Source: Immersiella caudata
Lineage: Eukaryota > Ascomycota > Sordariomycetes > Sordariales > Lasiosphaeriaceae
Direction of reading: 5' to 3'
Assembly (NCBI GenBank): GCA_030512335.1
Contig: JAULSU010000002.1
Coordinates: 4,960,001-5,024,000, forward strand
Length of the DNA stretch: 64,000 bases
How positions within the stretch are numbered: the stretch's first letter is position 1; every line of letters starts with the position of its first letter. Shown piece by piece: positions 11,401 through 21,158 of this stretch. The position numbers and the translations under genes were made by a program. The notes under the pieces were generated by a model. That model saw nothing but the letters and a program-made list of their open reading frames with translations. It ran no database searches and was not told the origin of the DNA.

Positions 11401-14400
11401 AAGTGACAGGCGGGGCCGTTCCTGATGCCGACTGCATTGGAGATGGTGTCGCTGCTTTCTCGAACCGCGTGTTGTGTATATTGGCCCGTAGCTTCGGAGC
11501 CCGCCAAATGTCCGCAAATATCTTCTGCGTTGCTTCCATCCACGTCCCCGCAATATCGAGAGCTCGAGAGACATTGCTGCGTCCCCGGCTCCGTCAATAT
11601 GCCGTCATCCTATACAGCTGAAAATGGGATGGGAGAGGTGTTCATCCTATCAGTACATCACCGCTAGCGAATTGGCTTTCCACCCCTCGATTGCAAGCGG
11701 TGTGGGGGGTACGGCCTTATCAAAATGTTGGAGTTTGATATTAATTGGCTTATTGGCAGCGCACCGGGGACGGTCTTCAGTTAATAAACGCTGCTGCAAC
11801 TCATCGCGGTGTTGCGAGTCCGTACGATGGCTCGTTCAGGCTATATTGCAGCTCAAGTATTGCCTCCCAACGCCTTCCACTCTTGGAAGCCTCACCGATC
11901 ACGGACTTCTCTGAACGAGGGCAAACAGCAGCTAGTGCCGAGAAGTCGGTTGCATCGCGCTGGCGCAGTCATCGAAGTCTCGCGGCCTGGTTCTCGTTGG
12001 TTGCACTTCTATTGGTGGAACGCTTGGGAAGGCCCGACACCCCAGTAGGACTCGCTCTAGAGTCCGGCTGTGTACCGCGGCGGCAAACTAAACCGGACTT
12101 TGGATCACGATGCTGCGAGCCCGGTGCCACTATCAGTGATAGCGGGTCTATACAAAGATTCCAGTATAGCGAGCAACGGCGGGAATTCCAGGGCAACAGG
12201 CTCGAACGGCTAGTGGAGCGATCTGGTATCCGATTCATTTGCGCGCTGCTATATGCTGGATCCGATGGGTATCTGACGGCTTCCGAAAAGCCGGTTGCCC
12301 CTTCAGATCGGGTGTGCATTGCTGCTCCACCGCAGTTCCGAGATCCTCGAGACTGCTGCGTCTTGGCCACGGCCCGCCCTGAGGCCTGTCAACACGAGGG
12401 TTCCCAGTCAACAGGGCGAAGGGGTTTTCCTGATCGGTTGCAATTTGCTAGATTGCTCGGTTGGCGGGTAAATACCAGTAACCGGAGAGCCGGGACGCAA
12501 GTCGCTGACCGGTATATTGCTACCCCGAAACATCCTGTCTACAACTTCTTATCTTGATGACTTCAACGTGTTCTATTCGGGATACTGATCATCACTGACA
12601 ACACATCTCTGGTCCAGGTGACGTCAGGTTGGACTGCTGTGGAAGCTCGGAGATGTCCGCCGTTTCATGAGAGGTTTCTGTCCCCGGGTTGGCAAGCGCT
12701 GCGCGGACGTGTTTTGGATGGTATCCGAAGCGGCCACGCCCTTCGCTGTCGGAATTGCATCGTCCAGACACGCCATCCGCTTCATATTGTTCTAGACCTG
12801 GCTGTTTGTTGCCGACTCTTGTGCAACGAGACCACGATGCGTGAACCCCCAACAGTCCAAGACAATGTCTTCTGTCTTGCACTCAAAAACCCTTAGTACC
12901 ATCCCGGGGAAACCTGCGTCTGCGGCATTGTGCGTCTGTAGGTGGCCGCTCTTGGGAACTGCCCCGCAGCCTAAATCGCATTGGCCATGGCATTGTGTTT
13001 ACTCTCACGTTAGTTGCATGTTGTTGTTGAAGGTTGTTATTGTTGAGGTCACGACAGAACTGGGTCACTGTTAGTCCGGGCAAGGGGGGTGATGGCGTGA
13101 GCTTAAGGGGCGCCTTCGCTACGATCCCACCTCCTCAGCTGTATATTGCGTCTCAATCAAAACCACATGCCACGGTGTCGTCTCGATGGTTACCAGTTCT
13201 TCCCGGAATGAGCTTATATTGTCGATCTCCAACGGTTTCGCCACAATCTAACTGTCGAAGCGCACCTGCAGCCTATCCGTGAACCATTTCTCCGAGCTCA
13301 TATCGATATCAGCCGCAGACGCAGCCATAGACGCGGACTCACTTTCAACGGCGCCCGCAAGCAAGGAGACGGTGTCCGTGTCGTGGTACCGCAGCGGCAG
13401 CAACCCGCCCCCGTATTCAAGGAATCTTGTCGAAACAGCCCTGAGCATTCGCCCGCCATCACTAATTCCTGTGATATTAACTTTAACAAGGGGCGGGCCA
13501 GGCAAGAAATAGCGAAACCCAAATACCGAGCCAACAAGGCCAGACGTACAGCGTCGAGATGGACGATGGCGTGTATCCCTCGCTCTGGCCGATGAGATTT
13601 CCTCACTCAAATATTCCGCAGCATTGGCAAGGGACGGCTGGCACCCCCTTTTCAGTCCCGCCCGCATACACCGACTGTCAGTCGGTGAGCGGCTCTTACT
13701 GCTCAAGACGGGCCAAGCCGCTTCTGATTCACCGTGAGTCCAATACTTCTATCTTCACCCCCCTCTAGCACCGGCCGCTGTTCGTGACAAAGCTATGCCC
13801 CCAGCCGAGCCGACAATTTTTGCGGAGAGCGCAGACTGCTGCCGCACGCAATTCCCACGGTTGTTGTTTTTTTCTTGCAGACAACAAAACAGCCAGGAAG
13901 GATTTGAGACGGCATCCGACCATCGGGATTGGTCTCCAGCCACGCCACCCGATCCTGCGCACCGTATCTTCACGCACTTCGGAATCGGGTCCGTTCGTCT
14001 CCTTGCACCGTTGGACAATGGAACCTCGGGCCGAGCGACCAACGGTTCCATCGACGACAGGAGTGACAGCTCAACCAGTCAGTCGCTTTTCACGGCTCGC
14101 ATCAACACAACCTGTCATACACACCGTTCATGTCCGGCCGCTCATCCATCAGAGAGCACGCCCAGACGCTTTCTCCCTCATAACGGGAAGACACCCCCCA
14201 TCCGTTCAACAGTACCCCCTTTTCCCCGAGCGGACATACAGCGAGGACTCCTCACCGAGGAATGCAACACACGGGCTTTAACTGCCGAGTTACCACACTT
14301 CCACACTTACCTACGTACACACGCCCGTAGCGGTTGCAAACGGTTCCGGTGCATTCCTGCGAGCCAGCGTACGGGAAGCATCTCGATGCCATGCTATCTG

Positions 14401-14540
14401 TCTATCTGTCTCTGTGTGCACGTCGAGAGACGGAACAAACCACCCCCCGCCTCCCAGAATAACAAAGAAGGGGGCGTGTCTCCAGGCTTACTTTCTTGCG
14501 ATGGTATTGTACATACGTACGCTTTCTCCGCACTTTGACG

Positions 14541-14564
14541 TTGCGCACGCACATGTGTGCGCAA
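14541..14564. repeat. Short inverted repeat (8-bp arms)
   Basis: Arms TTGCGCAC and GTGCGCAA are perfectly complementary around an 8-base spacer, GCACATGT. It lies in non-coding DNA with no gene assigned nearby. It may be chance or a binding site. Confidence 0.6.
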
Positions 14565-14851
14565 GGCTTTTGTGAGCGGTAGTTGTAAGCGGGATGAGCG
14601 CAGCGGCCAGTCAGCCCACTCGCGAAGTCGAAACTGAAGCTGCCAGTCAGGCAGACAGCTAAATCGGAAAGAAAAAAGCAACGCAAAACTGCGCACAACT
14701 AACTGCTCAAACTACCGCACCCCTCCCCTATCATACCACTCAACAACGTGTTTCACGATACCACAATTACAACCACGATGACAGCAAAAATACCCTTAAT
14801 CTATCTACCTATCTATCCATCCGCCATGCGGCTGCACACTCTACCCGGACA

Positions 14852-14868
14852 CCCCCCCCCCCCCCCCC
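14852..14868. repeat. C17 homopolymer
   Basis: A run of 17 C lies in non-coding DNA. It is one of several long C or G runs in the window, all outside coding exons. Confidence 0.9.
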
Positions 14869-16124
14869 TAAACCTTCTGCTTTCCCCCTTCCCGCCTCCG
14901 CATGGAGATAGATGGATGATGACACCGCAGGTAGTATCTGCAGCGTAAGAAGATGCAATCCTTCATGTTTCTAGTTCTTAAACTTCTAAGCCGGATGGAG
15001 ACTTGCACACCGAGATCACCTTGTGCATATATCCGTATGGCGGCGAGAGACGTTGCGGGAGGGGGTGAGGTAGAGGTGATTCGTTTTGGTTCTGTCTGGA
15101 TACTACGGGAGGGAGGTAAGTATTTCGTTCGGTAGGTAGGTAACTTCCAAGTCTCAGAAAGTAACAAAGTAACCGCCCGATCAGACGCGCCCTTTTGGCG
15201 TACCTACCATAGAAACCACCAACTGTAGGGCCCTTTTGCCCAGCCACCAACACGCTTCCTTCCTTCCCTCTGTAAGCACAGAATCAGGGCGGATCAGATC
15301 ATCCACCAGTGTAATCTGTTCGCCCTCCTCCTTGTTGTCCTCATTCCTGGTTGACGACCTAGCACCATTTGCAGCGATCCAATGGCCATAGTGTGGTGAG
15401 ATCCAGAACTCTAGAATATCTGGGAATGATAAATTGTGATGAGGACATGGACAAGGATAAGGTCATGGGCGGCGACGGGGAGGTGAGGCCATCGCCTCGA
15501 TCCTCGCTTGGGGAGATGTTGTGTTACTGGTTCGTCATGAGGGGTAGGGAGGTAGAGATACTTGGAGCGTTGGAGGGGGTTTGGTACTGGAACTTTTGGG
15601 ATCGGCGAGGTGAGGATGGAGGACGGAGGATGGAGGATATCCATGTTGCGGCCTTGAGGGAATCCTTGCTTGTTGTTCTTAACCGATGGATGTGATGGTG
15701 GGAACTGGATCGATGGCTGCTGCTGCTCCCCCTTCGTGCCTATTCTGACGACGGGCTAGTTATCTTTGTGATCCAACTTTCCTTGTCGAGGGCTCTAGCT
15801 ATGGACTCGGGCTTGATGACCGTTTATGGCAACCGTGAAGTTTAGTATGGGCTTCAGCAGCTGATAACTGAAACCTCAGACCGTGCCTCATGTCAACCGT
15901 GAAGAGATATGTCACCTCCAAGATCCCAGCACATCTCATGCATAGCACGCCTGGCGAACAGCGTTAGCTCTAGAGCAAGCTGACTGAAGCAGATGTATTG
16001 GGGTATTGTGAAAACGCCGATATCACAGGTACGTCGCACGAAAGACGTCGTTCACCACGCATGTCACTATGCGGTCCTAACTCGCCGACATCAAGCCAAA
16101 GGATGTAGTATCAGGGGTCATCCC

Positions 16125-16755
16125 CTAGCCATCATACCGGGGCGGGTTGTCACCAACGCCTGGCCCAGCGGTGGCGCGAAGAAAGCTCAAAACCTCATAG
16201 CAAGCCTTTGCAACGTCAATGCTGCGCTTCTTCCAGTCCGACTCGGACCACAAGCCCTTCAAAAGATTGTCGCTAATAACTGTCACCAGGAAGCGGATAT
16301 GATGGTCCTCCAGCGTCCAGTTGTCCTTCTCTGGGTGGTACATCAAGTACTTTTGGTTCCTCGAGTTGATGGCGTCCTTGGCCTGTTGAGCGAGCTTTGC
16401 CTTGTCGGGCTCAGGGGCAAGCGGGCTGCGCGATAGGAAGTCGCGTGAGAACTCGTTCCATGAGCCACGGACATAGATGCTGTTCAGCCACCTGGGAGAC
16501 AGTGTGTCAGCCAGTCTTGCTTGCGGTCAACGGGGGAAAGGATGAGACCAACTCATGGAACTGCACAACGTCCTTGAATGGAAGCAGCTCAAGGATGAGA
16601 CGCTCATGTTGGGTGGACAGGCGCACCGAAGGCCCTGCGGACTGGATCTGAGGCTGTCCCATTCTTGGTGGCATGGGTGTTGAGCGCTCTCCGAAGTCGC
16701 TGATAGACTCAAGGGGCTGGTAGGAGGCTTGTATTCTCGACTCGGCGCAACCCAT
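16125..16755 (-). CDS. Small orphan protein with N-myristoylation-like start
   Basis: I do not recognise this protein. The model has two exons, 16755-16553 and 16491-16125. They join across a 61-bp intron (donor GTTGGT, branch CTGAC, acceptor CAG) and give 189 residues in frame. The N terminus MGCAESR fits the N-myristoylation consensus (Gly2, Ser6), with Cys3 available for palmitoylation, so membrane attachment is inferred. The remainder is mostly charged and helical-looking, with patches such as ERLILELLPFKDVVQFHEW and HHIRFLVTVISDNLL. There is no signal peptide or transmembrane segment. A TATATA motif lies 25-32 bases before this ATG, which leaves almost no leader. The frame is also open up to an ATG at 16932, and later Mets exist (residues 28 and 32), so the start is uncertain. 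The splice phase and smooth protein composition argue that the gene itself is real. Confidence 0.55.
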
Positions 16756-16779
16756 TGGAAATGGAGCCAGGAACCCGAG

Positions 16780-16787
16780 ATATATAC
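16780..16787 (-). promoter_or_regulatory. TATA-like element before the small orphan gene
   Basis: Read on the minus strand this is GATATATA-type sequence within GGTGTATATATCTC. It is either a TATA box very close to the ATG at 16755, or coding sequence if the gene starts at 16932. Confidence 0.3.
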
Positions 16788-17829
16788 ACCACACCCGATT
16801 GCTAAAGGTTGAGGAGGAGTGTTGGTGGATCACCGGATGGGCAGCGGTCTGATGGAGTGTTGCGCGGCAGCCTCCAGTGTTGGATGAGCTACCCTCTTTA
16901 TTCTCATCGTCAAACGAGTTTGACCTTCCCATAAGAAGGCCTCGAGGCGTTTTCGCTCACATCGGGAAACCAACGCTTTGCTTCTTCTGCCCCTTGGCTG
17001 CGTCGTCATGGGGAGGCAGCCGGCTTTCTGCGAAGGTGATTGGCTGCTTGGCCTGTTGAGCTTGCGCGTCGCATGTCGTCGTCAAAAACCCGAGGAATGC
17101 GAGAAAGCTCCAACCTCGACCTCGAGTCTTGCCAAAAAGAGCGTAAAGCGGTGTGGTATGCACGTAGAAGAACAAGGCATACTCTCTATCGAGAGCCGCG
17201 CGTCGTTATCCCGGTTTTGGGTCGACAACATCGTTTTGAGAGACATTTGTGGGGGATTCGAGGTGCAGCTGCGTTGACGTCAAACTGTCAGGTCACTCCA
17301 AGAGGGATGGAGAAGAGGACCACAACCTTTTTGAGAACGTATCCTGGAATAAGACTTTGGAACCACTAGCTGAAGACTGAAAAGATAGTCTATTACTGAG
17401 CCTTGACAGATACGAGACGAAAGTTGAAGATGAGAGAAGTTAATTGAGGCAGGTGGGTTGCGCCTTCTAAAGGAACCCCTGAACCGTGTATGTACTATCA
17501 GTTATACGGTGTAGGTCACCCGCTGTAAGCCGCTGTAGTAGATCCAGATAGCGCTATCATCCCCCCCAAATCACTCAGATAGTGATCCTCTCGCACAGTA
17601 CGCCACCAACACCCGATGTGTCCGTGCGCCTCCCACCACAGGGGGCCACATCCCGGGTGTCTTGGCGAAGCTTATTGGCCAATTCTCATACCACATCACA
17701 ATTCATCTCACGAGCTCAGCCCATCAGCTCAACACCTGCAAAGAGCTTCCTCATCAGCCACTCATTCCCTCTTCAAGATCCAACTCGTTCTCTCTATTTG
17801 AAATATACTAGAGGCTCAATCAAGACGAT
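16788..17829. other. Divergent intergenic region with BTB-bromodomain gene leader
   Basis: This lies between the orphan gene (-) and the BTB-bromodomain gene (+). No further gene is supported. The right part is C/T-rich and probably carries the promoter and first untranslated exon of the BTB-bromodomain gene. Confidence 0.45.
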
Positions 17830-18088
17830 GTAAGTCATCCAGTTGAGTACAAAGCTCACTGCCCCACTCAATTCTCTGTCGAAGTGTGAGCTTTGCTCGG
17901 GTGCGATGAGCAAGCTTCAAGCCATCTCACCGTCTCGAGGACACTCATCCGGTTTATCGTCCATCTCTCATCCTGGAGCTTTAGAATGGAATTTTTGCAT
18001 TTATCTATGAGACTACTACGTTTCCTTCACCGTTCCTTCACTTTTGGGGTGATGCCTACACCACGGCTCGGCTAACTGAAGCTCACAG
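17830..18088 (+). other. Probable 5' UTR intron of the BTB-bromodomain gene
   Basis: A consensus donor GTAAGT at 17830 pairs with a CTAACTGAAGCTCACAG branch-acceptor block ending at 18088, nine bases before the start codon. The 259-bp intron would remove several upstream ATGs. It is inferred from signals only. Confidence 0.5.
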
Positions 18089-18097
18089 TTGACCGTC

Positions 18098-19489
18098 ATG
18101 TCGGACGAGGAGCCTCATGCCAATGGCAATGCCATCAATGGCGCCGATGAGACCCCCGTGGAACAGCAGGCTGTAACCATCATTGAAGATGACAAGCCTT
18201 TCTCGTGGCTGTAAGATTTCCTCATCTTAAGAGTGCGAGTATTGCCCAAACTAACCGCTCGTCAGCCAACCACACCCTATTTTCGTCATTATACTTGTCG
18301 GCCCAGAGCAGATGCCTTTTGGTATCCAAAAAGACTTTCTCTGTGCCAAATCAGCATTCTACAAGAAGTTCTTCAGCGAGAATCCCACCGACGAGATTGA
18401 GAACATTGTGAAGCTCCCCGAAACACTCGTCGAGGTCTTTGCCTTTGCACAGCACTTTCTTTACACCGGAAGAGTATTTCCCAGCGATGAAGAGCTTCCT
18501 AGTTATGAGATGCTTGTTGGTGTCTGGAAGCTTGGCCATGGCCTAGGCATTGAGGGCCTCTGCGATGCTACTCTCGAGGCCATGTCTGAGTGCCGACGCA
18601 TTACGGACCGCATCCCCGCTGCGCCTCTCTTGGTGCAGGTATGGAACGATACCCCTGAGGGTTCCTCTATTCGGAAGCTCTTGCTCTCATGGGCTGCCGA
18701 GTACATGAGATTCTCCGACTCGCGGGCCGAGTTTGCCAGGTCGCTTCCTCAGGAGGTACTCAGCGAACTCGTCGTGGCAATGAGCGATCTTAACACCGCG
18801 CCCGTCGTCCAAATCCAGCCGCCTGCCTCGTTGGTCCCACAAAGACGCGGAGCTCACGTCCTCGAGGTTGAAGAGGGCCCCGAGATCGTGCCGCAGCCGG
18901 CAAAGAAGCAGCGATACTCCGACATCCTCCCGAGCAGCGCTGCTCCGGCAGCCCCAAAGCCTGCTAATGCGAAGAAGGTAACAGCGAGACAGTCCTTACC
19001 GACGTCTAAACCCGCCACCAAGCGCCGGTCGAATGCTTTAGCTGCGGATCGCGAATTCTCAACCGCCCAGAAACTCGATTTCTGTTCGGATCTGCTCGCT
19101 AGGATGCTGTCCGGGCCAGGTAAGAAACGAGCATATCCTTGCCTGTGACTTTCTGCCACTAACACCAACTTTCAGGATTCTGGACCCGCCTCGTCGGTGC
19201 GTTCAAGCAGCCCGTTAACCCCGTGTCTGACGGCGTACCCGACTACCTCGACAAGGTCAAGAAGCCCATGGACCTCGGCACCATGAAGTCCAAGATGGAC
19301 CGCAAGGAGTACCAGGATGAGCACGAGTTCCTGGCCGACATGAATCAGATGTTCACCAACTGTTACACATACTGGAAACCGAAAGACCCCATGTGGGGAG
19401 CGTGTGAGAAGCTCCAAAGGACGTTTGAGGAAAAGTACGCGCAGATGAACAAGTGGATTGCGAAGATGGAGGGTGATGAGGGAGTGTGA
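18098..19489 (+). CDS. BTB/POZ-bromodomain fusion protein with atypical bromodomain pocket
   Basis: Exons are 18098-18210, 18266-19119 and 19176-19489, with GT-AG introns of 55 and 56 bp, giving 426 residues. A BTB/POZ-like fold covers about residues 39-150 (FGIQKDFLCAKSAFYKKFF, then FLYTGRVFPSDEELPSY). A Pro/Ala/Lys-rich linker follows. A C-terminal bromodomain spans about 305-420, with helix Z FCSDLLARML, the ZA motif VPDYLDKVKKPMDLGTMKSKM and the B-helix end MFTNCYTYWKPKDPMW. The acetyl-lysine-binding Asn (Asn140 in BRD4) aligns with Trp389, and the WPF shelf reads GAF (330-332). Acetyl-lysine binding in the usual mode is therefore doubtful. A nuclear, chromatin-linked scaffold role, with BTB dimerisation, is inferred. 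I recall no characterised fungal protein of this architecture, though orthologues may be annotated simply as bromodomain proteins. Confidence 0.85.
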
Positions 19490-19954
19490 AGGTGCATAAC
19501 GTGCCGTTTCCCTTGTGGAGATGGGCGTATCATGTCGGTCGCATGTTGCTGTCTGCTCTTAGCATGGAGTCCTGGTTTTCAGTTCGTCTTTCATGTTTTA
19601 CTTAATCTTAGCCCCCGGGGTATAGGCGCGGTGTGGAACTCACAGGAAAAGTCTCTCTCTCACGCTGTCTTTGCGGGGCTTAGTTCTTCAAACCCCAAAA
19701 ATGGTTCCAATGTCTGTTTCCATGTATAGTACATGAGACTCTTACCCGTGGTGGAAGGGTCTTACAACAGCGTTCAAAGCAGGATCGGCTGAAGCATAAA
19801 TGTATGGTGTCTGAAGCATGTAATCTCGGGACGCAACCAAATTGTAGCGCTCTAGGTCGGCTACCTTCAATTTTCAATATAGATAATACAAATACACTGC
19901 TCGGGCCCGAGACCCAAGCTGCATACAATACACTTTTAACCCCCTCCATGCCGT
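19490..19954. other. Convergent 3' region between BTB-bromodomain gene and tim21
   Basis: The two genes end facing each other. The stretch should hold both 3' UTRs and polyadenylation signals; I see no gene in it. Confidence 0.5.
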
Positions 19955-20714
19955 TCAAGACCATTTGACGCCGAAAAGCCTGAACCCCTTTGCCTTGTCC
20001 CCAGTCCCCGCCGATGATGCATCCGCATTCTCGAGATAAATTCTCGACTGCCCCTTTACATCCACAAAGAAATACTTGTACTCGAAATCGGCCTCTCCCG
20101 CGCGCCGAACGAGATGCATCTGCACCACCCCGGTGCCCTTTGGCCCAGCAACCTATCCGCCTGTCAGCACCAACCCCCTTCATCGAATCCACATATCCCC
20201 TTGATGAGAACTCACATTAAAATGCACCCTCAAATGCTCATTCCCCCTCCCATCCTTCGTAACCGTCGACGCAATGGGCCTCGCCCTCCGCCACTTATTA
20301 AACGTCTCCTCGCCATACGCCGTAATCTTCCTCCCGTCGCCCAGCAACTCCACGCACCGCGCGTCCTTCTTGATTCGGTCCACCGCCCGGTTGAAATACG
20401 CCGTCTTGCTGTCGGGGCTTATGACTTCTTGGTAAAAGAGGTAGGCTACACCGCCGGTTAGGGCGACCCCCACGAGGACGAGGCCGAAGTTGAAGGTTTG
20501 TTGGGCGGCGCGGCCAGTTTTTTTCGGTGGCGGAGAGGTGGGACCAGGGGACGCGGCCGTCGTCGTTGAAGGGGGTTACGGAGCGGCGGGAGGAGGGGGG
20601 TGGTTGTTGGGGGTTTTGGGAGGCGTAGGTCCGGCGGGGGAGAATAGTGCGGAGGATGGCGGTGGGGGATGCGCGGAGGGAAAGCCGCGATGATGCGGTG
20701 AGTCGGTTCATCAT
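19955..20714 (-). CDS. tim21: Tim21-like subunit of the TIM23 complex, frame broken at an A7 run
   Basis: Tim21 sits in the mitochondrial inner membrane and links the TIM23 presequence translocase to TOM and the respiratory chain. Exons are 20714-20216 and 20152-19955, separated by a 63-bp GTGAGT...TAG intron. The N terminus is an Arg/Ser-rich presequence (MMNRLTASSRLSLRAS) followed by a conserved RRSVTPFNDDGRVPW block. Next come a transmembrane helix (FGLVLVGVALTGGVAYLFY) and the intermembrane-space domain (SPDSKTAYFNRAVDRIKKD, ending FRLFGVKWS). The frame before and after position 20524-20518 (seven T on +, seven A in the mRNA) differs by one base. With one A fewer, the exon phases close exactly and give about 231 residues. 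This is either a homopolymer sequencing error or a real inactivating indel. Every other part looks intact and conserved, so an error is more likely. Confidence 0.9.
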
Positions 20715-21158
20715 GGCGGTTTGGGGGTGCCCATGGCGGGACGGCTAGAGACGCCGTTCCGGGTGGGATATCGAAAAGTCGTTGAGCGAGCCTGATTCAA
20801 GCTTTGAAGCTTGGCCGAGCAGCTTCAAGGTCCATTGAGGAAGTGGGTCAGAGCTGTTGCCGTGCCGCGCCGGCAATTTCTCGGGACACGCGACCAGGTG
20901 GGCTTGTGGTGGCCCGCCGAGGGGCAATGTGGCCTAAGCGGGCTTTGGCCTAGCGCATTGGATTGATGCCACATGGATGGCAATCCAAAATGTGGCCCGC
21001 TTTCTCCTGAGCGAGCTGAGTTGACGGGGACCCCGTCTCAATGACAACCGCCGTTTCCCGAAGCAACAACGAAGAGTGAGATCGGGCCAAGCACCAGCGC
21101 ATAGCACCACGCAGTCTAACCACGGATACGAACTGGCGATTGCGCGCAGCTAGTCAAG
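20715..21158. promoter_or_regulatory. Shared divergent promoter of tim21 and glo3
   Basis: The 444 bases separate two genes transcribed away from each other. There are no supportable genes inside. No clear TATA box is seen, as is common for housekeeping genes. Confidence 0.45.

Larger units (their letters stand above)
5917..16124. other. Gene-poor region of about 10 kb downstream of cre1
   Basis: I see no gene with a recognisable domain or a coherent exon structure. The first few hundred bases are presumably the cre1 3' UTR. Several open frames of 150-270 codons occur (for example 11745-12557 + and 13795-14538 +), but they have no motif and a shadow-like composition. Small simple-sequence features are listed separately (A13, C17, a short hairpin). 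The sequence is not strongly AT-rich, so a heavily RIP-mutated transposon is not obvious by eye. Old degraded repeats cannot be excluded without a search. Confidence 0.5.

Noticed and set aside
11745..12557. 270-codon open frame on the plus strand
   Set aside because: No motif, no supporting splice signals or leader; Arg/Ser-rich with scattered Cys, as in non-coding DNA.
13795..14538. 247-codon open frame on the plus strand
   Set aside because: Composition resembles translated non-coding DNA and there is no recognisable domain.
15426..15695. Short acidic open frame with MINCDEDMDKDK
   Set aside because: Only 89 codons, no homology I recognise, and no promoter or splice context.
20518..20524. 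Programmed -1 frameshift at an A AAAAAC-like heptamer in tim21
   Set aside because: The downstream Tim21 frame is +1, not -1, relative to the upstream frame, so a -1 slip would not reach it. An extra A is simpler.
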